Assembly: GCF_900104795.1 (NCBI RefSeq)
Contig: NZ_FNTG01000001.1
Coordinates: 1,798,001-1,862,000 of the forward strand
Source: Burkholderia sp. WP9
GTDB lineage: Bacteria; Pseudomonadota; Gammaproteobacteria; Burkholderiales; Burkholderiaceae
Direction of reading: 5' to 3'
DNA length: 64,000 bases
Shown: piece after piece, positions 28,591 to 39,100 of the stretch
Numbering within the stretch: position 1 is the first letter of the stretch
Layout of the letters: each line of letters opens with the position of its first letter
Notes under the pieces: generated by a model
What the model was told of the DNA's origin: nothing
The model's database searches: none
What the model saw: only the letters and a program-made list of their open reading frames with translations
Program-made: the position numbers and the translations under genes

Positions 28591-29379
28591 ATGCAACCGC
28601 TGCGGCGCGATAGCAAGCCCATAGATTTGTCCCGAAAGACATACGTTACCCCATTTAAATTGATTCTATTCACTTTATTAGCGCTTTTTTTTGCAGCAAT
28701 CGTGCTATGGAAGCGCGCCAGGCGCCCGCTCGCCGTCTGCACGGTTGCCCTGTTCTGGCTGCTTGCCGCCGGCTGGCTGACCGTGCCTTTGCTGCATCTG
28801 GCGCAACCGCGCTGGCAGACCGATACGCCCGCCCGGTTCGCGCCGCGCACCGCGATCATCATGCTCGGCGGCGGCACGACCTACGTGGACGACCACACGC
28901 TCGTGCCTCCGCGCGACGTGATCGCGCGCATCTCGGCGAGTGCCGAAAACTATGCCGCCTGCAAACGCGCGGCGGCCATATGCCGTGTGATAGTGAGCGG
29001 CGGCAATCCGCAGCGGCACCCCGCGACGGAAGCCGATACCTATTTGCCTTATCTGTTGCGTGAGCAGGTGCCGCGCGCGGATATCGTGCTGGAAAACAGG
29101 AGCCTCACTACCTATGAGAACGCGCGCAACGTATCCGCCATTCTGGAGGGCTCACGTTACGATTCGTTGATCCTCGTTACCTCCGCCTATCAGATGCCGC
29201 GCGCCCTGCTCGACTTCCACCGCTTCGGCCTCGCGCCACAACCGATGATCTCGAACGCGCGGCGCGCACGTCTTGGTGTACTGCCTCAGTATGACAATCT
29301 GGTGAGTGCGGAGATCGCGTTGCATGAGTTGATTGGCATCGCACAATTTCACGTCTATCGCGCAATCGGGTGGTTCTAG
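28591..29379 (+). CDS. DUF218/YdcF-ElyC-like membrane-anchored protein
   Basis: The 262-residue protein has two N-terminal membrane helices (about 22-42 and 47-68). A DUF218 domain follows, with AIIMLGGGTTYVDDHTL, RVIVSGGNP and LENRSLTTYENARN, then LVTSAYQMPRALLDFHRFG. This matches the SanA/YdcF/ElyC superfamily. ElyC and SanA act in envelope integrity, and the biochemical activity is unsettled. It is monocistronic as far as I can see. The assigned ATG gives the complete membrane segment. Confidence 0.85.
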   Translation: MQPLRRDSKPIDLSRKTYVTPFKLILFTLLALFFAAIVLWKRARRPLAVCTVALFWLLAAGWLTVPLLHLAQPRWQTDTPARFAPRTAIIMLGGGTTYVDDHTLVPPRDVIARISASAENYAACKRAAAICRVIVSGGNPQRHPATEADTYLPYLLREQVPRADIVLENRSLTTYENARNVSAILEGSRYDSLILVTSAYQMPRALLDFHRFGLAPQPMISNARRARLGVLPQYDNLVSAEIALHELIGIAQFHVYRAIGWF

Positions 29380-29626
29380 AATCCAGATGGCATTGAAAAG
29401 CCATTTATTTAGAAATGCGAAGGTTGTGGATCAGTGACGAAACATGATCGCGACTTATTCGCGAAGTCAGTCCGCATCGCGACCGCGCTCGGCGTAACAA
29501 GATGTAACGAATTGTCATCGCACTTACAAATCCGTCCGCTGGAGCGGATATTGCTGACTAGAATGCATTGTCTTTCCGTCTGGACAGGCAAGTACTCGGG
29601 TCCACAACCACTCTGCGGAGGTAGCA

Positions 29627-29866
29627 ATGAAGAAAGTGTCCCTGGCGATCCTGGTTTCCCTCAGTGCCGTAACGGGCGCGGCTTATGCGCAGGACAACGG
29701 CGTCATGATGAGCACCGATCCGGCCAAGGCCGCCGACGTCGAGCAGCGCGCGCAAGATTTGCAAAACCGCCAGCAAGCAATGGAAAGCGCACCGGCCGCA
29801 CCGATGAAACACCACAAGGGCGCCACGCATCACAAAAAGGCGCCCAAGGCCGACGCCGGCTCCTAA
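29627..29866 (+). CDS. Small secreted His/Lys-rich hypothetical protein
   Basis: A 79-residue protein with a strong GGAGG ribosome site. The signal peptide MKKVSLAILVSLSAVTGAAY is cleaved probably after AYA. The mature chain has a short amphipathic helix (AADVEQRAQDLQNRQQAME) and a basic tail with KHHKGATHHKKAPK. The histidines suggest metal binding, which is inference. A clean terminator follows 43 bp later, so this is a single-gene transcript. No named family recognised. Confidence 0.75.
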   Translation: MKKVSLAILVSLSAVTGAAYAQDNGVMMSTDPAKAADVEQRAQDLQNRQQAMESAPAAPMKHHKGATHHKKAPKADAGS

Positions 29867-29908
29867 GCACCGTTCACCCGACTCACCCGCGGCCGCGCCG
29901 CGATGGTG

Positions 29909-29945
29909 AAAAGCCGAAGCCAGCATCGCCGGTTTCGGCTTTTTT
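29909..29945 (+). terminator. Intrinsic terminator after the small secreted protein gene
   Basis: AAAAGCCGAA (29909-29918) pairs with TTCGGCTTTT (29934-29943), with an inner GCC/GGT extension, and the T-run continues to 29945. Confidence 0.85.
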
Positions 29946-30145
29946 GTTGTCTAATGGTTTGGCGAGTGGTCTTCCGAAAGGTCTGGCGGAAAACTTGCGA
30001 GCCTCGCAGCAGGCCGGCGCGCCGGCCAGCCCCGAACATGCCGCTTAAGCCCTGCGGCGCGCGCCTGACGGTGTGCTAAAGTCGCGCACCGACCGGCGCC
30101 CAGCCGGAATCCCTAACCCGTGCGCACCCTGGTGCGGAGGACAGC

Positions 30146-30403
30146 ATGAGCAACATCCAGCTTGATATCGAATGGACTGAAGCAGCATCTCGCAAAATCG
30201 AAAAACTGATGCCGCGCGGCGGTCAGGAGGCGTTTCTGGCGCTGCCGCCCGTCGAGTGCCTGCCGATGGAAGGCGACGTTCTGTTTCTTGGACCGGATGG
30301 CAAGCAGCAGCCGTTCATCGTCGCGGAACGGCAATATCACCACGATGGCGATGCAGACTGGACCATCATCCTGATCCTCGACGTTCCGCAAGCCACGCAT
30401 TGA
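30146..30403 (+). CDS. Conserved-looking small hypothetical protein
   Basis: An 85-residue acidic cytoplasmic protein preceded by a GGAGGA ribosome site 5 nt from the ATG. The sequence MSNIQLDIEWTEAASRKIEK ... ADWTIILILDVPQ suggests an alternating strand/helix fold. No catalytic motif or membrane segment is visible, and I do not recognise the family. A 17-bp perfect hairpin lies 21 bp after the stop. Confidence 0.7.
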   Translation: MSNIQLDIEWTEAASRKIEKLMPRGGQEAFLALPPVECLPMEGDVLFLGPDGKQQPFIVAERQYHHDGDADWTIILILDVPQATH

Positions 30404-30423
30404 TCATCAGGTAGTCGTCAAAC

Positions 30424-30467
30424 GGCGAGCGGGTTGCCGGCCGAACCGGCCCGGCAACCCGCTCGCC
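30424..30467. terminator. 17-bp perfect hairpin between convergent genes, probable terminator
   Basis: Arms 30424-30440 and 30451-30467 are perfectly complementary with a 10-nt loop. T-runs on both sides are short. It lies between a plus-strand gene ending at 30403 and a minus-strand gene ending at 30490. Confidence 0.65.
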
Positions 30468-30489
30468 CTTATGCAACGTGTCCGCCCGT

Positions 30490-30780
30490 TCAGGCGATCT
30501 TCGACACGACGCGAATCTCAGCGTGCTCCACCCAATCCGCCACCGCTTTCCTGTAGGCCGCGATGTGCTCGGATTTCGCATGCGCTGCCAGTGCTTCCTG
30601 GCTTTCCCAACGCTCGACAAACACGAACCGGCGCGGCTCCTGCACGTCGCGGTGCAAGTCGTATTGAAGCGCTCCCTGCTCCTTGCGAGTCGGCCCGACC
30701 AGACCTTCGAGCGCCTGACGCAGTTGCTCTTCGTGCCCCGGCTTCGCCACCGAGATTGCGACCACCGCGATTTCCGACAT
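30490..30780 (-). CDS. Antibiotic biosynthesis monooxygenase (ABM) domain protein
   Basis: A 96-residue dimeric alpha/beta-barrel protein of the ABM superfamily (YgiN/LsrG-like). I start it at 30780 (MSEIAVVAISVAKPGHEEQL), which has GGAGG 7 nt upstream; the further in-frame ATG at 30813 has none. YDLHRDVQEPRRFVFVERWE and LAAHAKSEHIAAYRKAV are typical ABM blocks. Members oxidise quinols or degrade signal molecules, and the substrate here is unknown. Confidence 0.88.
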   Translation of the reverse strand: MSEIAVVAISVAKPGHEEQLRQALEGLVGPTRKEQGALQYDLHRDVQEPRRFVFVERWESQEALAAHAKSEHIAAYRKAVADWVEHAEIRVVSKIA

Positions 30781-30813
30781 GCCTAACCTCCGTTTCATTA
30801 AAAGCAGCAGCAT

Positions 30814-31326
30814 ACCGGGCGCCCACCAAACCTGCAGGACGCGGCTTCAAGGCGCCGGCTTCGCGGTCGATGCCTGCGCCCTGCTGACCCGATAACGCGC
30901 GCACGCATTCAAACGTCTAAGCCGCCCTCGCCTGGAGTTTGGCGGGTGTCCGCTCAGCGCCCTGTTACGCTCGATTTCATACATGCAAAAGATTGCGATG
31001 AAGGCAATCGGTTTTGCGCGCGGCGTATGGGCGCAAAACTCGCGCGGCGGGCCGGCGGCATCGTGCTGGATGGGCCTCGGGGAAAGGGTTTGCGGGGCGC
31101 CCGACATGTGCGCGAGTACGACCCCGCGTCTGTGATTACCCGCACATTCACGCGAATTGCAAACTGCTAGACTGGTTTTGACTAATCCGCCGGAGTCCAG
31201 CATGGCTGGCATTGCTCTCCGCGTTCCCGGGCTTTATCCGACCCGCCCTGCACACGTGGGGGCCGTGCCTCCGTTGCGCGCCGAATCGTCTGACGCGCCC
31301 CGTCACCCGCTTACCGCGATGCCGCC
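30814..31326. other. Gap between the ABM gene and the EAL gene
   Basis: About 500 bp without a supportable gene. A short frame with a CGGAG ribosome site (31202-31372, 56 codons) overlaps the start of the EAL gene in another frame and could couple translation, but its composition gives no support. No terminator or repeat seen. Confidence 0.4.
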
Positions 31327-32646
31327 ATGTCCGCACTCATGCCCGCCTTTATGCCATCCGTCAGCGAATTGACCCTGAGCGGCCTGCTCCCGCATCTGGT
31401 CCGGCACGAGTCCGGCTGGAGCGCGACGTGGCGCGCGCTGACTTTGCACAGCGTGTTCCAGCCGGTGCTCTCGGTCACGCACCAGCGCATCGTCGGTTAT
31501 GAAGGACTGCTGCGCGCCTTCGATCCGGTCGGTTTGCCGGTCTCGCCAGAAGTGCTCTTCTCGGGCACCCGCTCGGCCGCCGACGCTCGTGAACTCGACC
31601 GTATCGCGCGCTGCCTGCATGTGGCGAACTTCATGGAGCAAGGCATCAGCACCGGGTGGCTGTTTCTGAATACGCGTCCACAGGTGTTCGAAACCGGCTG
31701 GCCGCAGCGCGCGTTCATCGACGAACTGTCGGCGCACTTCGGATTGCCTCAGGAGCGCATCGTGATCGAAGTGCTCGAGCAACCCGCCGACGACGAATCC
31801 GCCGTCGCCAGCATGCTCGCCGCCTCGCAGCCGCGCGACTTCCTGATCGCGATCGACGACTTCGGCACCGGCTTCTCGAACTTCGACCGCGTATGGCGCT
31901 TCCGCCCCGACATCGTCAAACTCGACCGTTCGCTGGTCGCGCGCGCCGGCAGGCGCGAAGGCGACGATTCGATGATCAGCCACCTGATCGCGATGCTTCA
32001 TCAATCAGGCACGCTGGTACTGGCTGAAGGCGTCGAAACCGACGAAGAATTGATGATCCTGATGGAAGCCGATGTGGATTTCGTCCAGGGTTTCTGGCTC
32101 GGTCAGCCGAAGAGCTCCGTGCAGGCGGCGTGCGCCGGCGTGCCGGCGCTGATCGAATCGATGTGGAGCAAGTTCGCCGACTACGAGCGCGAGCATGCCG
32201 GCCACCAGCGGCTGGGTTTCGAGGGTTTCGCCGAAGCAGTGCTGGCCGCCGCCGAGACCTACAAAACCACCGGCGATCTGCGCCAGGCGGCGCAAAAGGT
32301 GTGGCATCTGCCGGAGGCCCGCCGCGTGTTCATCACCGACGGACAAGGCGAACAAACCCTGCCCTCGGTCACGGCCGCCTCTGTGCCGCCGCCTCCGCTG
32401 CGGCTCGCGCCGCTCTATACCGACACGCGCAGCAACTGGTCGCGGCGCGCCTACTTCAAGCACGCGCTCGCCGCGCCGGGGCGCGTCGCGATGATGGGTC
32501 CGCACTATTCGCTTGCCGACGGTCAGGACTGCTACACCGCCGCCCTTGCATTCGAGCGTGACGGCACGCATGTGCTTTGCGTCGACTTCGTGCCGAGCGC
32601 CACCCTCCCCGCCGTGCGCCCCGCGGGACGCGGCAGCAAGCGCTAA
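31327..32646 (+). CDS. EAL-domain cyclic-di-GMP phosphodiesterase with C-terminal YkuI_C/Cache-like domain
   Basis: This 439-residue cytoplasmic enzyme probably hydrolyses c-di-GMP. The EAL signature is EGLLR (Glu59). Asn115, Glu148, the DDFGTG pair Asp177-Asp178, Lys198, the AEGVE glutamate (Glu234) and Gln254 are all present, so the catalytic set looks complete. The C-terminal part (about 275-425) has [13 protein letters not shown], a [12 protein letters not shown] block and HVLCVDF, which resemble the PAS/Cache-like domain of YkuI and suggest small-molecule control. The start has a poor ribosome site. The 3' end overlaps arfB by 4 bp. Confidence 0.9.
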   Translation: MSALMPAFMPSVSELTLSGLLPHLVRHESGWSATWRALTLHSVFQPVLSVTHQRIVGYEGLLRAFDPVGLPVSPEVLFSGTRSAADARELDRIARCLHVANFMEQGISTGWLFLNTRPQVFETGWPQRAFIDELSAHFGLPQERIVIEVLEQPADDESAVASMLAASQPRDFLIAIDDFGTGFSNFDRVWRFRPDIVKLDRSLVARAGRREGDDSMISHLIAMLHQSGTLVLAEGVETDEELMILMEADVDFVQGFWLGQPKSSVQAACAGVPALIESMWSKFADYEREHAGHQRLGFEGFAEAVLAAAETYKTTGDLRQAAQKVWHLPEARRVFITDGQGEQTLPSVTAASVPPPPLRLAPLYTDTRSNWSRRAYFKHALAAPGRVAMMGPHYSLADGQDCYTAALAFERDGTHVLCVDFVPSATLPAVRPAGRGSKR

Positions 32647-33047
32647 TCGTCCACCCGCCCGCGGCCGGATTTGACCTCGCTGCGCTTGGCCTTGCTGTCG
32701 AGGCGCCGCAGGTTCGACGCGCGCGTCGGCCGGGTCGCCACGCGCTGCTTGCGCGTCACGCTGACGCTTTCGATCAGTTGATCGAGCCGCGCCAGCGCCG
32801 CCGCGCGGTTCATGTCCTGAGTCCGATGCTCCTGCGCCTTGATGATCACGACGCCGTCACGCGTGAGCCGGTGATCGGACAGCGCAAGCAGGCGCATTTT
32901 CAACACTTCCGGCAACGATGAAGCGCGCACGTCGAAGCGCAGGTGGATGGCGCTCGAGACTTTGTTGACGTTCTGGCCGCCCGCTCCTTGCGCGCGCACT
33001 GCAGTCAGTTCGATTTCGTTCGACGGGATCGGATAGCGGGATGTCAT
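32643..33047 (-). CDS. arfB: Peptidyl-tRNA hydrolase ArfB (YaeJ), ribosome rescue
   Basis: ArfB hydrolyses peptidyl-tRNA on ribosomes stalled without a stop codon. The 134-residue protein carries the RF-type catalytic motif [19 protein letters not shown] (GGQ at residues 23-25). The basic C-terminal tail ([11 protein letters not shown] region) normally enters the mRNA channel. It is convergent with the EAL gene, with a 4-bp overlap of stop regions. Confidence 0.94.
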   Translation of the reverse strand: MTSRYPIPSNEIELTAVRAQGAGGQNVNKVSSAIHLRFDVRASSLPEVLKMRLLALSDHRLTRDGVVIIKAQEHRTQDMNRAAALARLDQLIESVSVTRKQRVATRPTRASNLRRLDSKAKRSEVKSGRGRVDD

Positions 33048-33198
33048 GACACGAGATTGGGCTGGGAGACATGAGTGTACACAGTGCGCCCGAACGCCGA
33101 TTATCGGCTATCGGGCGCGGCGGCCGATGCGAAAAACTATTTGCATCCGCACCGCCGCGTCATCGATACTGCGTTTTTCGCTTACGGCGTAAATTAAC

Positions 33199-33840
33199 AT
33201 GAAGCTTCGTCCGGCTTTTGTGCTCGAACTGGCCGTCAACTTTCTGTTGCCATGGCTCGCCTACCGTCTCGCGTTGCCGCATCTGGGCGAGACCGGCGCG
33301 TTGATCGCGTCCGCCGTGCCGCCGATCGTCTGGAGCCTGGCTGAACTCGTGCGGTTTAGGCGCGTCGACGCGCTGAGCGTGATGGTGGTGGCCGGCATCG
33401 CGCTCTCGGTCGCGGCAATGGCGCTCGGCGGCAGTCCGCGCATGCTGCTGTTGCGCGAGTCGCTCGTATCCGGCGCGGTCGGCGTGGTGTTTCTGCTCTC
33501 GCTGCCCATGCGCCGTCCGCTGATCTTCTATCTCGCACGCGCCACCGTTGCCCGCGAAATGGAGGGCGGCGCCGCGCGCTTCGAAGCGCTGTGGCAGGAG
33601 CGGCCCGCGCTGGTCGCCGCGATCCGTCTGATGACGCTGGTGTGGGGCGTCGGCCTGACCGGCGAAACGGCGCTGCGTGCGTGGATGGCGCTCACCTGGC
33701 CGATCGAGCGCTTTCTGGTCGTTTCGCCGTTCATCGGCTACGGGATCTATGGCGGGCTGACGCTGTGGACGCTGTGGTATCGGAAGACCATGCGCGGGCG
33801 GGTCGACGCGCGCGTGCAATCGGGTGGCGCGCCTAGTTGA
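33199..33840 (+). CDS. VC0807-family integral membrane protein
   Basis: A 213-residue protein with about six hydrophobic helices. PPIVWSLAELVRFRRVDALS, then VSGAVGVVFLLSLPMRRPLI and FYLARATVA match the VC0807 family (similar to intracellular-septation-type membrane proteins). The function is unknown. It is followed 27 bp later by a 12-copy octanucleotide repeat, beyond the stop codon. Confidence 0.8.
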   Translation: MKLRPAFVLELAVNFLLPWLAYRLALPHLGETGALIASAVPPIVWSLAELVRFRRVDALSVMVVAGIALSVAAMALGGSPRMLLLRESLVSGAVGVVFLLSLPMRRPLIFYLARATVAREMEGGAARFEALWQERPALVAAIRLMTLVWGVGLTGETALRAWMALTWPIERFLVVSPFIGYGIYGGLTLWTLWYRKTMRGRVDARVQSGGAPS

Positions 33841-33867
33841 GGGCGTTCCACGCGCAATGCGCGGGGC

Positions 33868-33963
33868 TGCCGTTCTGCCGTTCTGCCGTTCTGCCGTTCT
33901 GCCGTTCTGCCGTTCTGCCGTTCTGCCGTTCTGCCGTTCTGCCGTTCTGCCGTTCTGCCGTTC
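33868..33963. repeat. Twelve perfect copies of the 8-bp repeat TGCCGTTC
   Basis: A 96-bp uninterrupted tandem array lies between the convergent VC0807-type gene (stop at 33840) and recD (stop at 34011). It is outside both coding regions. Perfect 8-mer arrays of this length are prone to slippage, so copy number is likely to vary between strains. Confidence 0.98.
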
Positions 33964-34010
33964 AATGTTGGCAGCGGACCTCGAAGCAGTGCCGCTGCCC
34001 GCGCATCCTT

Positions 34011-36152
34011 CTATTCAGCGCCGCGCCACGCCTCCGCTATCCGCGCGGCCAACCCCGAATCGCGCTGCGTTGGCGTCGCAATTGCCTGCGCCAGCACGGC
34101 GCGAGCGCCGACCACTTCCACCCGTTCGCGCGCGCGGGTGATCGCCGTGTACACCAGTTCGCGCGACAACACCCGGCTGAACACCGACGGCAGCATCAAC
34201 ACCGCATGCTCGAACTCCGAGCCCTGCGACTTGTGAACCGTGAGCGCGAATGCGGTGTCGTGCGGTGGAAGCGCCGCCGGCGATACCGCTCGCAAACCGC
34301 CGTCGCCGGTACGGAAATACACCCGCAACGTGCCGTTCGCGCTCGGCAGCGCAATGCCGATGTCGCCGTTGAAAAGACCGAGTGCGTAATCATTACGCGT
34401 CACCATCACGGGGCGCCCGGCGAACCACTGCGCGCCCACTGCCAGCGTCACACCGGCTGCGCGCCGCACTTGCGCCGCCATCGCCGCATTCACCTGGTCG
34501 ACACCGCGCGGACCGGACCGGGTCGCGCACAGAATGCGGAAACGGTTCAACGCGTCGAAAAGCGGCAGCGGGTCGGGCGTGTCGGCCGCGAGCGCCGCGG
34601 CAAGCGCGTCGGCGTAGGGTGCGAAACCCGCAGCAAGGCGCGCGACGGTGCGCTCGGCAAGCGTCGCATGTGTGTCTTCGTGAAGCGCCGCCGCGCAAGA
34701 TTCCACGGGATCGATGCGCAGCACGTCGAGCGCCGCGCTTGCCGAGCCGTTACGGATCGCGAGCGATAGGCGGCCGATCGGCGATTCGAGACCGAACCGG
34801 TAGTTGCGCTCGAGCCAGACGACGCAATCGGCGAGCGCGCTTTGCGTGTGCGCTGCCGACCCAGGCGGTGACGCGGCGCTGTCGAACAGTTCACCGGCGC
34901 GCGATTCATCGAAGGTGTCCGACGAATCCGCGTATGCAAACAGATCGTCGGGCCGCGCTTCGAAGTCGTCCGGCACATCGGCTTGCGCGGGCAAACCGGC
35001 GGCCTCTTCACTGAAACTGCGCGATGCGCCCGGCAGCGCCTGCCTGAGCCGCGTTTCGTCGATGCCAAGCGCCGCGGCGATCCGCTGCAAACCCTCTTGC
35101 GTAAAAGCCGGACGAGCGCTGAGCTCGGCGAACACCGCGCCGGCTTCGACTGCGGCGAGTTGGTCCTTGTCGCCGAGCATCACGAGACGCGTCTGCGGTG
35201 CAATGGCATCGAGCAGGTGCGCTGCCATGGCGACGTCGATCATGGAAGCCTCGTCGATCACCACGACGTCGTAAGGCAACGGATTGTCCCGATGATGCCG
35301 GAAGCGCCCTCCCGGCCCGGACCCGAGCAAACGGTGCAACGTGTACGACGTCTGCGGCAAACGCGCGGCGAGTTCGGGCGGCAGATCGCCGGCGCGCGCG
35401 AGCAAGGCTTCCTGCATGCGCTGCGCCGCTTTGCCGGTGGGCGCCGCCAGCGCGATTCGCAAGTCCGCGCGCGCATCGAGCAGGCAGGCAAGCACGCCGA
35501 CCACGGTAGTGGTCTTGCCGGTGCCGGGTCCGCCGCTGACGATGGTGAGTTGCCCCGACAACGCCATGACCGCCGCGACACGCTGCCAGTCGACCTCATT
35601 ATCCTTCGGCGCCCCGAAGTAGCGCAGCAGACGCTCGCGCAGCGTTTGGGCGCCGACGCCCGCTTCAGCTCCAGCAGTGGCATCAGCGCCCGCAGCCACC
35701 GCAGCCACCGCAGCCACCGCAGCCACTTCAGCATGCGCGACCAACGCGCGCGCAAGCCGCCGCTCGTAGTCGTAGTAGCGAGCCAGATACAGCCGCCCTT
35801 GCCCATCGACCACCAACGGCCGCAACGCCGCCGCGCTTTGCGAACCGTCGCTCGCCATGCCGCTGGCGAACAGCGCCGCACGCGCCTCGGCGCTCGATGC
35901 CGCGAAGCGTCTGGCCAGCAATGCAAGCGGCACACACACGTGGCCTTCAGCCGTCGCGCGGCTCGCCGCGAACGCGGCTCGCGCCGCCCACTTGACTGCT
36001 TCCGCCGATGCGCCGCCGCGCCGCGCCAGCGTGCCGATGCGACGCGCGAAACCTTCCGCGAGCGCGATGCTGAAATCGGCCGGCGCGGGCAAACTCACGC
36101 CGATATCGTCGAACTCCGGCGGCGCCGATGCGCTCTGTTCGAACGTGCTCAT
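34011..36152 (-). CDS. recD: Exodeoxyribonuclease V alpha subunit RecD
   Basis: This is the 5'-3' helicase subunit of RecBCD. Walker A is VSGGPGTGKTTTVVG at about residue 210, and VVIDEASMIDVAMA is Walker B. The C-terminal VHKSQGSEFEHAVLMLPS is motif V/VI. At 713 residues it is about 100 longer than E. coli RecD, due to an acidic insertion (about 370-440) and an Ala-rich VAA repeat near residue 145. The start overlaps the recB stop (ATGA). Confidence 0.95.
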   Translation of the reverse strand: MSTFEQSASAPPEFDDIGVSLPAPADFSIALAEGFARRIGTLARRGGASAEAVKWAARAAFAASRATAEGHVCVPLALLARRFAASSAEARAALFASGMASDGSQSAAALRPLVVDGQGRLYLARYYDYERRLARALVAHAEVAAVAAVAAVAAGADATAGAEAGVGAQTLRERLLRYFGAPKDNEVDWQRVAAVMALSGQLTIVSGGPGTGKTTTVVGVLACLLDARADLRIALAAPTGKAAQRMQEALLARAGDLPPELAARLPQTSYTLHRLLGSGPGGRFRHHRDNPLPYDVVVIDEASMIDVAMAAHLLDAIAPQTRLVMLGDKDQLAAVEAGAVFAELSARPAFTQEGLQRIAAALGIDETRLRQALPGASRSFSEEAAGLPAQADVPDDFEARPDDLFAYADSSDTFDESRAGELFDSAASPPGSAAHTQSALADCVVWLERNYRFGLESPIGRLSLAIRNGSASAALDVLRIDPVESCAAALHEDTHATLAERTVARLAAGFAPYADALAAALAADTPDPLPLFDALNRFRILCATRSGPRGVDQVNAAMAAQVRRAAGVTLAVGAQWFAGRPVMVTRNDYALGLFNGDIGIALPSANGTLRVYFRTGDGGLRAVSPAALPPHDTAFALTVHKSQGSEFEHAVLMLPSVFSRVLSRELVYTAITRARERVEVVGARAVLAQAIATPTQRDSGLAARIAEAWRGAE
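35692..35727. repeat. Four-copy 9-bp repeat inside recD
   Basis: GCAGCCACC occurs four times (the last with one mismatch). On the coding strand it encodes a Val-Ala-Ala array in a linker. The unit length keeps the frame, so copy changes would only alter linker length. Confidence 0.85.
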
Positions 36153-39100
36153 GCGACACCTCCGATCATGGCCGCATCGAGCAGCGCGACCAGTTCGAAT
36201 GCGGGCCGCCGCATATGCACGCCCGCCGGTCCATCGGCGTCGTGCCAGTGCGGACGCACGCCTCGCACGAACAGATACAGATAGCCGCCAATATGCGTGT
36301 GGTACGAATAATCACGCACCCGCGTTTTCAGATAGCGATGCAGCGCGACCGTATAAAGCAGCGCCTGCAGGTGATAGGCATGACTCGCCATGGCCGCTTC
36401 GAGCGGCGCGGCGGCGTAGTCGGCGGCCGTGGCGCCCAGATGGTTCGACTTCCAGTCGACGATCCAGAAACGTCCGTCGTGCTCGACGATCATGTCGATG
36501 AATCCTTTGACGAACCCGCGCAACACGCCGGGTTCCAGTGCAACGTCGGGATAGCCGTATTCGATCAGCAACTCGCGCAACGCGGGAAAATCGAGCGACG
36601 GCGCCGCGAACAGAAACTCGAGTTCGTTCAGACGCCGGCGCGGATTCAGATTGGCCAGCCTCATGCCGGGCTGCAGTTCGGTGGTGACCACGTCCGTGAG
36701 CAGGTTGTGCATCATCGCGGGCAGGCGTGCGGCGAGTTCGGGCACAGCCGGCGCCGGGCGCTCGCGCAGCGCACCGCGAATGGCGTCGCTCCACGTATGC
36801 GGGTCGGTGAAATCGGCGAGTTCGAACATACGATGCAGACAGTCGCCGGCCGCCGCGCCGCGCGGGAACGCGAGAATGTCGTCTTCCGCATGGGCCTCGG
36901 CGTGCGGCGCGGGCACCAGCGTGACGACGAATGCATTGGCAATCTCGTCATGATCCGGGCGCACCTCTTCGACCGGCGTGTGCGCTGCCTCGGCTTTACT
37001 GCCCGCGGCAATCAGCCCACTGAAACTCGCCATGCGCCATTGATCGCGCAGCGGCCTGCGATTGGCCCGCGCCTGCATGTGCGCCTCGCGGTCCTGAAGG
37101 CTTTCCAGCGGCACGCGACGTTCGGGCCGCGGCAGTGTCTGCAGCGTGATCGGGCCGCCCGCCAGCGCTTGCCAGCGCGCCGACAACGCCGCCTCGTCGG
37201 GCGGCTCGGCGAGCCAGCCGTCGAAGCTGTGGCCGTCGCCGCCCACGAGCCAGTTCAACACGCTGCGGCGCGACTCCTTGGTGGAGCGCGACGACAGGTA
37301 CGTGCCGGCGACGAGATAGCAGCGGTACACCGCGCGCGTCAACGCCACGTAGACGAGCCGCGCCCTCTCCGCGGCCTGCTCGCGCACCGCGTAACGCGAC
37401 GCATGCTCCGCCTCTTCGTCGTCGCAACCGTAGTGCAGCACCGCGGCGCCTGCTTCGTCGTGGTACTCGCGCGCATCCGGCAAACCGGACGACGGTGGCT
37501 CGCGCAACGCGCCGTCGTTCAGGAACGGACAGAACACCACCGCATATTCGAGCCCTTTCGATTTGTGGACCGTGACGATCTGCACGAGATTGCGATCCGA
37601 TTCGAGCCGCAACTGTGCGTCTTCGCCGCCGCCCTGCGCGCGTTGCGCGGCGAGCCAGCGCAAGGTGGGCGCGATACCCGGCTGCGTCGCGGCGCGCGCC
37701 TGCACGAGTTCGGCCAGGTGGTTCACGTTCGTCAAACGACGCTCGCCGTCCTGTCCGGCAACCAGCCGTTGCGCGACGCGCAGCTCGCGCATCAGCGTGC
37801 GCCACATCACCGCGAAGCCGCGCTCATGCCACAGCGTGCGGTAGCGTGAAAAACGCTCGACCCAACCCATCGCATCGGCGGCGTGCGCGGGATCGTCGGC
37901 GGCCGACGGCGCGTCGGCGACCTGCTCGAGGCGCCACAACGCCGCGGCGTCGAGACCCAGCCAGTCGGTTGCCAGCGCGGCGCGCAAACGGCGCAGATCG
38001 CCCGGCGTATCGACTGCGGCTAGCACGCGTTCGATCTGCTCGGCGTCGAGCGTCGCGAATACCGACGCCTGCGCCAGTTCCACGCTGCCGACACCCCATG
38101 CGGCCAGCACGCGTTTGATCAGACTGCCTTGCTTATGCGTTTGCACCAGCACCGCGATGTTGCCCGGCGCGAGCGGCGCGTCGCCGATCGTCACCGTGCC
38201 TTCGCGCGCGCCGCGCAGCAGGCGCACGATCTCGGCGGCGCACGCCTCGCTCGCTTCGCGCTGAGCCTCGCGCTTGGTCAAGGCGGCGTCGCCTTGCGGC
38301 AAGGTCCAGATACGGAAGTCGCCCGTGCTCGTGCCCGGATCGGCGAACGGTGGCCGGCGCCGTTCGCCCGCACGCACCGGCTGATAGTCGAGCCCCTCCA
38401 GCACGAATGCCTGACGATTGGCTTCGAAGAGCCGGTTGCACGCCTGAACGATAGGCGCGGTCGAGCGCTGATTGACGGCCAGCGTGTAGCGCGCGGATGC
38501 CGCCTCGCGCGCCTTCAGATAGGTATGCAGATCCGCCGCGCGAAAACTGTAGATCGCCTGCTTGGGATCGCCGACCAGGAACAGCGGACCGGCCGGCGCG
38601 AAGATGCGGCTGAAGATCGCGAACTGCAGCGGATCGGTGTCCTGAAACTCGTCGATCAGCGCTGCGGGATAACGCGAGCGCAAAGCATCGGCAAGCCAGG
38701 GGTGTGCGGCAAGCGCGCGGTACAGGTTGGACAGCAGATCGTCGAACGACACGACCCGGCGCGTGCGCTTGCGCGCCACCAGCTCGGCGGGTGCGTAGTC
38801 GAGCCAGCTTTGCACGAGCGAAAGCCAGCGCGCGCGTTGCGCGGCTTCGGCCGCGACCACGGCCGCGGCCAGCGCTTCGGCGTGCTCGAAGAACGGATGC
38901 TCAGGCGGTTCGAACTTGACCTTGGTGGCTTTCTTCAAAGCCGAAACCGTGAGCTTCAACGCGGCTTTCGGCGGCGGCGCATGGCAGTCGCCCTGCGCGA
39001 AGTACTCGGTCCATGCGGCGATGGCGGCGCTCACATGGTCGGGCTTGTGCGACGTCTTGCTCAGACGGTCTTGCGCCTCGGCGAGCAAAGTGACGATCCT

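Noticed and set aside
33868..33963. CRISPR array
   Set aside because: The units are contiguous 8-mers with no spacers.
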